A DNA stretch of 64,000 bases from positions 124,001-188,000 of the forward strand of contig JQAY01000003.1 of NCBI GenBank assembly GCA_001436895.1, read 5' to 3'. Within the stretch, counting starts at the first letter, position 1, and each line of letters starts with the position of its first letter. The notes beneath the pieces were generated by a model. That model saw only the letters and a program-made list of their open reading frames with translations. It searched no databases and was not told the DNA's origin. This document shows positions 17,618-27,044 of this stretch, piece by piece. The stretch comes from Weissella confusa. GTDB lineage: Bacteria; Bacillota; Bacilli; Lactobacillales; Lactobacillaceae. A program made the translations under genes and the position numbers.

Positions 17618-19108
17618 TCATGATTCACGTTGATTTTTAAATCGCGTCATTGTTAACTTCACCGCTTCATGCATGAACACATCCAATTCAGCAAATGACG
17701 GAGCCATCTGCCAAACGAACAGACGCTTGTACGGTGCCAGTGGCATTAAGTGGTCTGCAATAATAGCATCCGCCACCGTTTGGTCATCAATATATGTAAT
17801 GTTCAATTCATATCGACGACGCAATAGTAATTCAATTTCACCTTGCAAGCCTGGATTATCAAATTCCAACATAATCGTCATTTTTGGTATCATGACATCC
17901 CGGCTAATCGCATGCAAAAACACATTGTAAAACATCGCAAACAGCCGCGTTCGGATTTCGTGGTTTTCGACGTTAAAATGTTTTTTAATGCCATCAAACA
18001 CCTGTTGCGTAAATCGTTCGTACTCTGGTAACAACGAATGTAACGGCATTTGTTCATCGTGACCACGGTAGTCAATCTTGTATAAGAAATACACGGCAAT
18101 CATCGCACGATCCAGATTCACCTTTAAATCATCTTCTGTATCTGCAGGCATCGGAACGCGGAACTGCAAGTAATACTGTTCTTTAATAATCTGCATGATG
18201 GCATTATAGAACCGGAAATAATGTCGTTCTGCATTAGCCACCAAACTTGCCTGCAAAAAACCATTGCTAATGAGTGCCGTCATACCATAACGAATTTCAC
18301 GATCCATATGAGCAGACGTTACGTTCGTAAAGCGTTCGGCAGCTTGTTTGACTTTCTCATAGACCGTTGCCATTTGCGGGTTCAATTCCTCGGTCATCAC
18401 TAACACATCAAAATCGTTATCTCTTGGAATAAAACAAGCCACATCCATACGAGCGACCCAAACCGCTAGCGTAATGGCTAGCAAATATTTCCGACGAGGC
18501 CGCAATTTCTTATTCTGTGTGTATTCATAATAGTCAATAATTTGGTTCACGCGGTTCATCGTATCTGGCGTGAAATAATCTGCAATATCATCAATTGTAT
18601 CAGTTGCCGCAAAAATCAATCGTTCATACATAATGCGTAGGACTGTTTCATTGCCTTCAACGCGATTGGCTGAATTTAAGCGCACCCCACTTGCGCCCAA
18701 TCGCTTATTTAATTCATGTTTATCGTCATTTAGGTGGTTCAAATTAACTCCTGTTTTTTTAGCGAGTTCGTTCAATGAGTATGGTCGATCTTTTAACGTG
18801 GCAACCAACATTTGAAACGCATGTGATGACAGCGTATACGCTCGCTCCATCCGAACCAGGCTCACACTATAGCCTGGCAACCAATTAACAATGCGCGTCG
18901 TCGCATCATATGACAACTGAATATGGTGCGGAATTTGGTTGGCTTGTTGATCTGCAATCAGCTCAGTAACCAATGTTTCAGCCATATACCGTGACCAACC
19001 AAAGCGCGTCTCGATTTCCTCTAACGTCTTAAAACTCGTGCTACTTTGATATAAGAATCGAAAGAGCTGTAACTTCTTATATTCACGTTTTCCTAGCAAC
19101 CATTCCAT
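17618..19108 (-). CDS. Mga/AtxA-like transcriptional regulator
   Basis: 496 residues from the ATG at 19108, seven bases after GGAGG. The N-terminal part carries two helix-turn-helix regions (about 25-60, and 100-135 with SLNELAKKTGVNLNHLNDDKHELN), followed by a long helical region like the PRD domains of Mga-family regulators. The C-terminus (IMLEFDNPGLQGEIELLLRR) resembles an EIIB-like fold, as in AtxA and MgaSpn. It is the last gene of the WxL surface-protein cluster on the same strand and is probably its regulator. The family call rests on overall pattern, not on an alignment. Confidence 0.75.
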   Translation of the reverse strand: MEWLLGKREYKKLQLFRFLYQSSTSFKTLEEIETRFGWSRYMAETLVTELIADQQANQIPHHIQLSYDATTRIVNWLPGYSVSLVRMERAYTLSSHAFQMLVATLKDRPYSLNELAKKTGVNLNHLNDDKHELNKRLGASGVRLNSANRVEGNETVLRIMYERLIFAATDTIDDIADYFTPDTMNRVNQIIDYYEYTQNKKLRPRRKYLLAITLAVWVARMDVACFIPRDNDFDVLVMTEELNPQMATVYEKVKQAAERFTNVTSAHMDREIRYGMTALISNGFLQASLVANAERHYFRFYNAIMQIIKEQYYLQFRVPMPADTEDDLKVNLDRAMIAVYFLYKIDYRGHDEQMPLHSLLPEYERFTQQVFDGIKKHFNVENHEIRTRLFAMFYNVFLHAISRDVMIPKMTIMLEFDNPGLQGEIELLLRRRYELNITYIDDQTVADAIIADHLMPLAPYKRLFVWQMAPSFAELDVFMHEAVKLTMTRFKNQRES

Positions 19109-19185
19109 CACGTAGCCTCCATCTCAAGTTATTACTGTCTTGAAATAGTAGCATCCACCCGGGAATTCTCAGCGAAGAAATATCG

Positions 19186-19215
19186 AAAAAAAGACCTGAC
19201 ATGACGTCAGATCTT
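19186..19215 (-). terminator. Terminator after the small WxL gene
   Basis: On the minus strand AAGATCTGAC-GTCAT-GTCAGGTCTT is followed by a run of seven T, 22 bases after the stop codon. Confidence 0.85.
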
Positions 19216-19236
19216 TCGTACTATTCAGTGGTTTGA

Positions 19237-19962
19237 TTAGGCTTCAGGCGCGTTAGTCAACGTCCAAGTCAAAGTCGTCTTGTAAGTATCTGCCAACGCA
19301 GCGTTTGCTGGCACATCCAATGACACACCGTTATCAGTGTGTGCAGATGCATCGGCTGAACCAGCAAATGAGGCGAAGTAGTTACCAGGCATCGTGCCAG
19401 CCTTGGCATCCATAACCGTGCTGTTTTGCTTTGATACCGTGTTTGCTTGGTGCGCAATCGTTGATGTTGCACCACCGGCCAATTCTGAAACAGTTGGGTC
19501 AACCAGCTTCAATGCCGCACCCTTCAAAACTGCTCCCTTTGAACCAGTAAAGTCAGTGTCTTGCTTAACAGCCAAGTGCCAACCTGATTGAACGGCACGC
19601 TTGTCTGAAACTTCAGTATAAGCAGGAATGTAGTTACCCTTCTTAGTCTTCAATTGTTGTGCGGCGTATGACTCTTGCTTTGAGCTGATTGTGTGTGAAC
19701 CAAAGTCAAAATCAGTTGCCCAAACCAACTTCAACAAAGCCTTTGAGTCGTTACCGTTGTTACCTGGTTGGTCTGGTGTGTCTGGGTTTTCAGGGTCAGT
19801 TCCTGGCGTTACTGGCTTGTCTGGGTTTTCCTTTGGTGCCTCAAATGCAACCTTTGCATCAGTCGTTGCCGTGTTGTCCGTGTAAGTTGCTGCAAAACCA
19901 GTTGATGCTGCCATCAACGTTCCCAACATAGCCGTCGTTGCCAAAAATACAGTCTTCTTCAT
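19237..19962 (-). CDS. WxL domain surface protein
   Basis: 241 residues from the ATG at 19962, preceded by GGAGA; the open frame extends further upstream without a better start. A signal peptide (MKKTVFLATTAMLG to about residue 25, cleavage near GFAA) is followed by a Pro/Asp/Asn-rich linker (about 40-70) and a WxL domain with both motifs: GWHLAVKQ in the middle and LTWTLTNAP at the C-terminus. Such domains bind peptidoglycan non-covalently and partner with DUF916/DUF3324 proteins, one of which is encoded upstream. A 7-bp dyad (TACCATG/CATGGTA, 20009-20037) separates it from the preceding WxL gene. Confidence 0.92.
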   Translation of the reverse strand: MKKTVFLATTAMLGTLMAASTGFAATYTDNTATTDAKVAFEAPKENPDKPVTPGTDPENPDTPDQPGNNGNDSKALLKLVWATDFDFGSHTISSKQESYAAQQLKTKKGNYIPAYTEVSDKRAVQSGWHLAVKQDTDFTGSKGAVLKGAALKLVDPTVSELAGGATSTIAHQANTVSKQNSTVMDAKAGTMPGNYFASFAGSADASAHTDNGVSLDVPANAALADTYKTTLTWTLTNAPEA

Positions 19963-20060
19963 GATAAATCTCCTCTTTCCTTTATCAAAAAATCTCAAAA
20001 ATAATCGCTACCATGTTTTTGTTGGCGGATCATGGTAACCCGCGGTCATTAGTTTTTTCA

Positions 20061-20738
20061 TTATGCTGGCACCGTCCCTAATGTCCAAGTAACTGTGCCA
20101 TGATAGTCTTTCCCGGCCTGCACGTTCGCTTGCTGTGCAGAACGATCAAGCTTTAGGCCGACCATACCAGGTGTATTTTCGTTAATTGCTGTATCTGTGA
20201 TGCCATCGGTTGATGAATCTGATTGATTAGCAATTTCTGTTTCATAATCACTATTAATTTCGTATTGCCCATAGGCAATTTGTAGCGTTGGCTTGCCAAC
20301 CATAAAGTTCTGATCGAGCTTAGCGGTTAGGCGCCACTTGTGATTGGCCGTCGTAGCAGTGTGCGCAACATATAAGCTACCGTGAACCTGCTTAGCTGCC
20401 TTGATTGCTTTTCCTTGATAGTACTTGTCACCGATTGTAATCGTGCCGAAGTCCATCGTATCGGGTGCATACACTTTGAATACGCCCTTGTAGGTAACCG
20501 TTTGGCTCAATGTCTCAGATGGGTTCGCATCAATACTATCCCAGTGAACTTTCTTGATATCTGGTTCATAACCCTTAATATCTGGCGTCTTAACATCTAG
20601 CCAAGCAGCCGGCTTATTTGTGGTTGTCTTCCCAGTGTAGTTGTCGGTTGTCCGTGTGACGGTTGCCTTTTGCACATTGTCATCCGGCACCTTCAGTGAT
20701 GCGGGTCCTTCGTAGTGAACCGTTCGACTAAACGTCAC
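20061..20738 (-). pseudogene. WxL domain portion of a frameshifted lectin-like protein
   Basis: 225 residues in a frame opening at GTG 20738, overlapping the stop of the upstream frame by four bases. No signal peptide is present, though the protein has a WxL domain (KWRLTAKLD and the C-terminal TVTWTLGTVPA) that works outside the cell. The first codons (VTFSRTVHYEG) read as the missing tail of the repeat that the upstream ORF breaks off in; adding one base near 20745-20755 would join the frames through KSEDVTFSR. Most likely the 3' half of a disrupted gene; coupled re-initiation would give a cytosolic WxL domain with no obvious use. Confidence 0.75.
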
Positions 20739-22099
20739 GTCTTCTGACTTACATCGTGAGCAATGTGAATAATCAGAGGGTCGTTGGTCACGTTGTTTTG
20801 ATCATCAGACGTGACCGTACCACTATTCTTTTCTAGACTCACAATGTGGGTGTTAGCCGGAATGACCTTGGCCAAATCCTTATCCGAATAGTTGTACGTT
20901 TGTCCAATAACTACTGGCAATGAGGTATCCGGAATCTTGTTCGCAGTGTCCGTGTCGTCAAAAATTTTGACTGGCAACTTACCTGACACAGCATCATAGC
21001 GAACCGTAATCACATTTTTCGTCTCATCTTCGGTCGTTGTAATCGTACGATCAGCAGCTGATCCAGCCAACGTTGCATGTGGTATATCGGGCGCTAACCA
21101 ATTTTCTTCAGCACTACCTGAAATAGAAATCTTAGCTCCGATGATACTGTCGATTTTTGCATCATCAGCGAGTGGATTGCCATCTTTGTCTACGAAACGC
21201 ACTGTTGTTGTGGTCGTGTCGTACGTACCGCTGATGTCAGATAACGTTACTGAATCATGATCACCCCAGGCATTTCCGTTGATGGTAGCCATTTGACCAA
21301 CATACAAGCGTTTCAATTCTTTAGGAACATCAATTGTCTGTGACAAACCTTTGTCTGTCGTGACACTCAGTTTTCTAATATTCGCATCGTAATGAGCCGT
21401 ATATGTCGCGTCGACAGCCCCTTTTTGTCGATTCATGACATTCAAGGGCGAATATGCACCAGCAATACTTTGTCGCAAAATATCTTGTGTGCCACGACCA
21501 TCAGGTTTGGCTTGTGTTCCCAACGCAATTTGCCAGGCTACATTTTCCAAAGCGTATCCAGCGTGACTCCCCATTCCCCACATGTCACCAAGTTTATAAT
21601 CACCAATCTTTTGTGATTTTGAAAAATCAGTTGCCTGTGAGGTAGATAATACTAGTCCTACGAACCCAGTTGAGAACTTTTCGTTCGGATCAGTTGTATA
21701 CCAACCAACCCAATTCTTTTCACCGTCCGATGTCATTTTAGCCGTCGTCTTGATATCGAAGTTACTCGATAGGCTTAAAGGCCTTTCAAACGCGGCAGAA
21801 CCAGCACCACTAATTGAATGCTCGCCATCTATAAAAGTCCAACGCTTATTCGTCGCATCATATCTTGGCTGAGGGAACGGATTAATCGCAAAATTAGTAC
21901 CTCGAGCTGTATCAGTAATTGAGTGCACACCATCGAATTGCGATGCATCTGGTGTCGTGTTTTGTGACACTTTATGATCACCCGGGTGAATCATTTCATC
22001 AGCCGCAAATGCCATTTGGGATGGCATCGTCAACGTCGCTGCAACACCAATCAGGACAATCAGTGGCTTTATGAAATTATTAGTTTTGATTACCTTCAT
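20735..22099 (-). pseudogene. Lectin-like surface protein, 5' part, truncated by frameshift
   Basis: 454 residues. A signal peptide ends at MAFA-AD (about residue 33). Next come an L-type-lectin-like beta domain (about 60-290: HSISGAGSAAFERPLSL, GFVGLVLSTSQ, DMWGMGSHAGYALENVAWQIALG) and two MucBP-like repeats (TTTVRFVDKDGNPLADD and LPVKIFDDTDTANKIPD). It stops at VSQKT inside a repeat whose natural continuation is in the next frame. The joined protein would be about 680 residues: signal, lectin, repeats, WxL. Without the WxL end the product would be secreted but not wall-bound by that route. The start overlaps the DUF916 gene by 20 bases. Confidence 0.75.
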
Positions 22100-23150
22100 T
22101 TGTGGTTACCTCACTAACGGTATACTTTAATCGGCGTAACTCAGCAGTTCGCTTACGGTCGCGACGAACTAGGTACATAATCAAGATGGCCAATAAGATG
22201 ATTAGCAAAATCAACAATAGGATTTGCCACCAAGCCCAGTGACTGATTGTGACATTTTGTTCGTCCAACGTTCGCGCCTTTTCGGCCGTTACGGTGAATT
22301 CTTTCTTGAAATGCCAGTGTCCTTGCTTCGCAGTTAAATCAATATCTGCAACATACTTGCCTGGCGCTAACTTCTGACCATCAGCCATCATCATTGTGTA
22401 GTCAAAGTGACTATTTGGGGCGACTTTTTGATTCTTCTTATCTTCAGCAAGAACTCGCTTATGATCCTTAGCTGTGTAAATCACTGCATGTGATTTCATA
22501 TCAGTGATGAACGCAGGCTTGTCATTTTGCAAACGCGCTTGAATCGCCGTGTGATAATTAACGGATGTCGCGCGTACTTGATGCATGTTCAAGTTCGGTG
22601 CCACCGCGTCAGGTGATTCATGCAGCACGACCCCCATGTCGTAAGCGTATCGGTTGTTGATTTGCACGCCTGTACTTTGCGTGCGTCCCTTATCAGCATC
22701 TGTTACAAATGAGATGCCACCCACTGCGATGCCACTAAATTGTTCCTTTTGGACGCGCAACTTTGCAGTAAATTGCGTTGTACCGTGTGCTGGAATCCAA
22801 ACCGTATCAGGTACCGAAATCATCTTGGCGACGTTAGCTGTTAGTGATTTGTCCACCGTGATATTGTTCTTACCGTATTCGATGACGCCATTATCATTGG
22901 TGGAAGCTGGATTAGCGCTAACGTGAACACGCATTGGCTTGTCACCATCATTCATCAACGTCATTTCAAGGTTTTGTTCTTGACCTGGTTCAACGTTTAA
23001 ATCGTAGTAACCAGTTTTTGTATCAATTTGTGTGGTTGGGAAAATTGGATCAACGCCGAGTGCACTATTATCAGCATATGCCGTCGTTGCTACTTGACTA
23101 ATGCCGAATGTCAATGCTGTCGCTAATGCAATTTGTAGTTTTCTCATCAT
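22080..23150 (-). CDS. DUF916/DUF3324 membrane-anchored protein (WxL-interacting)
   Basis: 356 residues. A signal peptide (MMRKLQIALATALTFG, cleavage near AYA-D) is followed by DUF916 (about 35-160; YYDLNVEPGQEQNLEMTLMN), DUF3324 (about 160-300; RLQNDKPAFITDMK) and one TM helix (about 308-332, WWQILLLILLIILLAILIMY), ending in a basic cytosolic tail. This is the standard partner of WxL proteins: it binds both peptidoglycan and the WxL domain. It is the first gene of the cluster, with AGGAGG 8 bases before the ATG, and overlaps the lectin-like gene. The 238 bp upstream hold the ackA terminator and presumably the cluster promoter, which I could not pin down. Confidence 0.92.
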   Translation of the reverse strand: MMRKLQIALATALTFGISQVATTAYADNSALGVDPIFPTTQIDTKTGYYDLNVEPGQEQNLEMTLMNDGDKPMRVHVSANPASTNDNGVIEYGKNNITVDKSLTANVAKMISVPDTVWIPAHGTTQFTAKLRVQKEQFSGIAVGGISFVTDADKGRTQSTGVQINNRYAYDMGVVLHESPDAVAPNLNMHQVRATSVNYHTAIQARLQNDKPAFITDMKSHAVIYTAKDHKRVLAEDKKNQKVAPNSHFDYTMMMADGQKLAPGKYVADIDLTAKQGHWHFKKEFTVTAEKARTLDEQNVTISHWAWWQILLLILLIILLAILIMYLVRRDRKRTAELRRLKYTVSEVTTNEGNQN

Positions 23151-23324
23151 GTCTCTTTCCTCCTCTTCCTTACACTTAGAAGTTTAGCAAAGCCACCATT
23201 GTTCGGAAGCTCTACCTTAAAAAAGTATGTATCTGACGTGTATCGAAGATTATTTTTTTGTATAAAAGAAAAATGTTAGGAAAACTCGTTTAATGACTTT
23301 CTTATTTTCAGGACTGACTGTAAT

Positions 23325-23369
23325 AAAAAACAACCGCGAATCCCAAATAAATGAGATTCGCGGTTGTTT
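23325..23369 (-). terminator. Terminator after ackA
   Basis: On the minus strand AAACAACCGCGAATC pairs with GATTCGCGGTTGTTT across a 12-base loop and is followed by TTTTTA. Confidence 0.9.
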
Positions 23370-23389
23370 AATCGCTATTAAGAAATGAA

Positions 23390-24580
23390 TTACTTTTCGT
23401 TCTTCAACGTTTCAACGTCTCGAGCAATCATGATTTCTTCGTCGGTTGCGACCTTCAAAACCTTAACTGAAGAATCGTCCGTTGAAATAATCATCTCGTC
23501 GTCACGTTGCTTGTTTTGCTCTTCGTTCATCTTGATACCCATGAAGTTCAAGCGCTTGATGATTTCTGAACGCAAGTCATCAGCGTTTTCACCGATACCA
23601 GCCGTAAAGACGATAGCATCAAGACCTTCAAGCTCCATGTAGTATTGACCAATGTAGCGAACAACACGGTCAACGAACATTTGGATAGCCAATTCAGCGT
23701 GCTCGTTTGTATCACGAACAGCCTTCAAATCACGCATATCAGCTGACAAAGTTGATACACCCAACAAACCTGACTTCTTGTTCAAGATGTTAAGCATTTC
23801 ATCGTTAGTCAAACCTTCACGCTCTTGGATGTAGTAAACCAATGAAGGATCAACATCACCTGAACGCGTCGCCATCATAACACCAGCCAATGGTGTGAAG
23901 CCCATTGACGTATCCAATGACTTACCATCCTTGATAGCCGTAATTGAAGCACCGGCACCCAAGTGCAATGTCACAATCTTCAAGTCTTCCAATGGCTTAC
24001 CCAAGATTTCGGCAGTGCGAGCTGCAACGTAACGGTGTGATGTTCCGTGAGCACCGTACTTACGTGCACCATACTTCGTGTAGTACTCGTATGGCAATGC
24101 GTACAAGTAGTTCTTACGAGGCATCGTTTGGTGGAATGCAGTGTCAAATACAGCTACTGACGTGGCGTTTGGCAACAACTTTTGGAACACACGGATTCCC
24201 ATTGCGTTGGCTGGGTTGTGCAATGGTGCATAAGCAGCCAAACGATCAATCTTGTTCAACACTTCGTCGTCAACGATAACTGAGTGGTTGAACCACTCAC
24301 CACCGGCAACGACACGGTGTCCAACACCTGTGATTTCGTTCAAGTCAGCAATGACTTCGTGTTCCTTTAATTGTTCCAATAGCAAGTTAATGGCAGCCTC
24401 GTGGTTGTCGATGTCTTGAATCAACTCAAACTTCTCACCGTTAAACTTCAACGTGAAAATTGAATCGCTCAAACCGATTCGTTCAACTTGTCCCTTTGCA
24501 ATTACCTTTTCTGCTGGCATCTCAATCAATTGAAACTTCAATGATGATGAACCGGCATTAATCGCCATAGTCTTAGCCAT
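23390..24580 (-). CDS. ackA: Acetate kinase
   Basis: 396 residues from the ATG at 24580, which follows GAGGAG; the frame extends upstream but without a start that fits. It makes ATP and acetate from acetyl phosphate, the ATP-yielding end of the phosphoketolase pathway. ASKHA-fold motifs are AINAGSSSLKFQL at the N-terminus, GHRVVAGGE, HLGAGASITAIKDG and FTAGIGENA. It is monocistronic behind an extended -10 promoter; the methyltransferase/com genes lie upstream on the same strand. Confidence 0.97.
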   Translation of the reverse strand: MAKTMAINAGSSSLKFQLIEMPAEKVIAKGQVERIGLSDSIFTLKFNGEKFELIQDIDNHEAAINLLLEQLKEHEVIADLNEITGVGHRVVAGGEWFNHSVIVDDEVLNKIDRLAAYAPLHNPANAMGIRVFQKLLPNATSVAVFDTAFHQTMPRKNYLYALPYEYYTKYGARKYGAHGTSHRYVAARTAEILGKPLEDLKIVTLHLGAGASITAIKDGKSLDTSMGFTPLAGVMMATRSGDVDPSLVYYIQEREGLTNDEMLNILNKKSGLLGVSTLSADMRDLKAVRDTNEHAELAIQMFVDRVVRYIGQYYMELEGLDAIVFTAGIGENADDLRSEIIKRLNFMGIKMNEEQNKQRDDEMIISTDDSSVKVLKVATDEEIMIARDVETLKNEK

Positions 24581-24630
24581 GTGTACTTGTCTCCTCTTTT
24601 CCAAACGGAATTGTTCAATATCTGCAGATT

Positions 24631-24639
24631 AGTATATCA
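24631..24639 (-). promoter_or_regulatory. Extended -10 promoter for ackA
   Basis: On the minus strand TGATATACT (TG-n-TATACT) lies about 51 bases before the ackA ATG. A perfect TTGACA lies upstream (24659-24664) but at 22-base spacing, too far for a normal -35, so the extended -10 probably carries the promoter. Confidence 0.45.
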
Positions 24640-24692
24640 CAATTTCTTATGAATATCTTGTCAACTATTTCGGACGTGTTTCAGTCGTACGA

Positions 24693-25700
24693 CTACGCAT
24701 GTAGCATGTGGTTCGCCGTCATCCATGCTGTCATTTCTGTCACGAAATCCTTGTTTTCTGCAACGTTAGTCAATTCTGGTGTTTTTGCCAGCATAACTGG
24801 CGTCGCTTGAATAGCATCCCCACCCGCGCGTTGCAAGACTAAGATTGCCTTTGCAGCAGCTTTGTTTGCAAACAACTTATCTGGGAATTGCAACAACGCT
24901 TGGAAGTACACGTTTTCTGATTGCAAGTACTTCAACAATGATTGTGCTTGTTCCGTCTCAAATAGATTTGCTGGCACAATGATGGCTGCCAATCCACCTG
25001 GTCGCAACGCGTTGACAGCTTGTTCAATCAACAGATGGTGCACGTAGGTCAGACCATCTTCGGCCGTTGTCACAAAGTGACTTGGTACTTCAGCTGGGTA
25101 ATAACCGACTGGCAAGTCCGCCACAACAATATCTTGATCAGTTGGAAGATCACTAGCAACAGCGTCAGCTAAAGTTAATTGCCAGTCAAAGCCAAGCAAA
25201 GCCGCCATGCCACTGGCAACCGTTAGCATCGTATCGTCATTTTCGACACCGTTGATGGTCAACGTATTACCTTGTTGGACAAGCACTTGTTGCACCGTTG
25301 CCAACAAATTACCCGTACCGACCGTCAAATCAAGTAGGTTCGCCGTTGCATTCTGCGCTGTGAATTGCTCAGCTAAAAAGCCGACCCACATACCGATAGC
25401 ATCTGGTGTCACTTGATAATTAGCTTGCAGACCATCTTCACGCATCGTTGCAACCAAAAGCAATTGCAACACTTGGCGCTTCAATTCAACCGTCATCCCA
25501 TCAAATGCCGCATCGTCAATCATCGCAACAATCGCCGTACGTTGCTCTTCAGATAGCGTTGCCCATTCTTCATCTTCTTGGTTCAACATCACTTCAATCA
25601 TCACAACCAAAGCTTCAATTGCTGCCATATCCAAAGCGTCAGCAATTTCCTTTTGTACTGCCTGTAAATGCTTTACTGCGTTTTCGATTGTCTCAAACAT
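24693..25700 (-). CDS. Class I SAM-dependent DNA/RNA methyltransferase, YtxK-like
   Basis: 335 residues. A helical N-terminal part (about 1-95) is followed by a Rossmann methyltransferase with motif I LLDLTVGTGNLLATV and a motif IV variant ADLPVGYYP in place of NPPY, as in the N6-adenine-type methyltransferases found beside ackA and comG in lactobacilli and bacilli (YtxK). Substrate is unknown. It sits between comGG and ackA, 62 bp below comGG, and is probably cotranscribed with the com genes. Confidence 0.8.
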   Translation of the reverse strand: MFETIENAVKHLQAVQKEIADALDMAAIEALVVMIEVMLNQEDEEWATLSEEQRTAIVAMIDDAAFDGMTVELKRQVLQLLLVATMREDGLQANYQVTPDAIGMWVGFLAEQFTAQNATANLLDLTVGTGNLLATVQQVLVQQGNTLTINGVENDDTMLTVASGMAALLGFDWQLTLADAVASDLPTDQDIVVADLPVGYYPAEVPSHFVTTAEDGLTYVHHLLIEQAVNALRPGGLAAIIVPANLFETEQAQSLLKYLQSENVYFQALLQFPDKLFANKAAAKAILVLQRAGGDAIQATPVMLAKTPELTNVAENKDFVTEMTAWMTANHMLHA

Positions 25701-25762
25701 GCGCTCACCTCTTTTTTATACTAAATAACAGTGTAGCAGGTTTCAGCTGTTTCTCAACAATT

Positions 25763-26068
25763 CTAGGATTTTACGGGACGATATCGTGGTATCACAACGC
25801 GATGATTTTCGGCAACAAGTACCACTTCTTTGAGCTCATCTCTTTCAATGACCGCTGGATAGTTGGTTGTGTTTTGTGGCATAACAGGTGCTTCCGGGTT
25901 GGCCATCAAAAAACGCAACGCTTCTTGTCGCTTCGTCCAATTTGCTATCACTAAATGCCTAGCTTGTTGTTGGCGACTTTGTCCTGCTACCCAAAAAGTG
26001 AACCCGCTCAAACAAAGTAACATCAGCATTAACGTCTGCGCCAACAAACTACCCTGCCGATTTTTCAT
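25763..26068 (-). CDS. comGG: ComGG-like competence protein
   Basis: 101 residues with an N-terminal hydrophobic helix (about 8-29) preceded by MKNRQGS. It lies last in the comG operon and overlaps comGF by 20 bases. ComGG is a minor pseudopilin-like component of the DNA-uptake pilus. The sequence itself is poorly conserved, so the name rests mainly on position and topology. Confidence 0.75.
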   Translation of the reverse strand: MKNRQGSLLAQTLMLMLLCLSGFTFWVAGQSRQQQARHLVIANWTKRQEALRFLMANPEAPVMPQNTTNYPAVIERDELKEVVLVAENHRVVIPRYRPVKS

Positions 26069-26489
26069 AAAAAGTTATCTCCTGTGTCACTTTTACCCCT
26101 TCCTCGAATTGAATGGTGGCTTGCACCCGTTGCTTGGACAATTGTACATAAGTCACCTGGCTAACCTGATTGAGATATCTCATGTTCCCACCTTGACGTG
26201 TATACAAACCAAATGCCTTATGTCTGACATCCAAATAATATTTTTTATCGGTTATTTTGCTGTACAAAATCAATTGGCGTTTAAAGCATGTTTTGAGCGT
26301 CAATCCTGTTTCCGGCGCTTCCAATGACATAATCGATCGGGCAACTTGTGCCTCACGCTGCTGATTACGATTGCTTTGATAATGTTGTTTTAGGTTGGTT
26401 GCAGCCACCCCCAATAGACTTAACGCCATACTAAAGACCATTAACGCCACAAGCGTTTCAGCTAGGGTGAAGCCTCGTCGTTTAGCCAT
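26049..26489 (-). CDS. comGF: ComGF-like minor pseudopilin
   Basis: 146 residues. The N-terminus MAKRRGFTLAETLVALMVFS has the prepilin cleavage motif (G-FTLAE) followed by a hydrophobic helix. It overlaps comGG downstream and comGE upstream by about 20-28 bases. As a class III-signal prepilin it should be cleaved by ComC and join the transformation pseudopilus. Confidence 0.85.
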   Translation of the reverse strand: MAKRRGFTLAETLVALMVFSMALSLLGVAATNLKQHYQSNRNQQREAQVARSIMSLEAPETGLTLKTCFKRQLILYSKITDKKYYLDVRHKAFGLYTRQGGNMRYLNQVSQVTYVQLSKQRVQATIQFEEGVKVTQEITFYEKSAG

Positions 26490-26659
26490 CGTTTTTGTTC
26501 CTCATAATATTGTCGACGTGCCTCTTTCATGCGTGCTTCTTCAGCAACCTGTATGCGGTTAAAGTATTGCATCGTTGTCACGATTAACCAAGTTGTCATT
26601 GTTGCAAGTAATAGTGATACGAGCGCTTCTGATAATAATGCGCCTTTACGGATCAACAT
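26462..26659 (-). CDS. comGE: ComGE-like minor pseudopilin
   Basis: 65 residues from the ATG at 26659, nine bases after GGGAGGTGG; the frame is open further upstream but overlaps comGD without another good start. MLIRKGALLSEALVSLLLA shows a prepilin-like helix with a conserved Glu. It is short for the family, and the name is by position between comGD and comGF. Confidence 0.75.
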   Translation of the reverse strand: MLIRKGALLSEALVSLLLATMTTWLIVTTMQYFNRIQVAEEARMKEARRQYYEEQKRWLNDEASP

Positions 26660-27044
26660 GAAAAGTGCCACCTCCCAGTTGAAAGACAACATTCCGTCTT
26701 CGCATCGTTTCTTTGTTATAAAGCGCAAAACTAATTGGTGCCATCGTGAAAACTTGGCAACGAATCACTCTTAGGCCACCAGTCCAATTTGCTGGGACCC
26801 GGATAACCTGTCCGTCAACATTGACATGGTCTTCGCGAACATCAATATAGAACTCTTCATTCCGACCAACCTGTCTTTGGCGTGCAATCATATAGGCTTC
26901 GTTAAATTCACGCTCGAATTTCGACCAAGTCTGTTTTTCTGACCGTGGGATAAGGGTAAAACTGGTGATTAACACGCCCATAACGCCTAACACAACCACA
27001 CTTTCAACCAACGTAAATGCCGGTCTACTTCTTACCTGCAACAA
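26646..27044 (-). CDS. comGD: ComGD-like pseudopilin
   Basis: 132 residues starting at one of two adjacent TTG codons (27044 or 27041), six to nine bases after AAGGGAG; there is no ATG in a workable position. RPAFTLVESVVVLGVMGVL is a prepilin motif with Ala in place of Gly before the cleavage site (A-FTLVE). It overlaps the end of comGC by 20 bases. Rare start codons here may keep expression low. Confidence 0.85.
   Translation of the reverse strand: MLQVRSRPAFTLVESVVVLGVMGVLITSFTLIPRSEKQTWSKFEREFNEAYMIARQRQVGRNEEFYIDVREDHVNVDGQVIRVPANWTGGLRVIRCQVFTMAPISFALYNKETMRRRNVVFQLGGGTFHVDP

Noticed and set aside
20738..20760. Programmed ribosomal frameshift in the WxL gene
   Set aside because: No slippery heptamer or run is seen at the junction, so a plain mutation is the simpler reading, though it is kept as a check in the findings.
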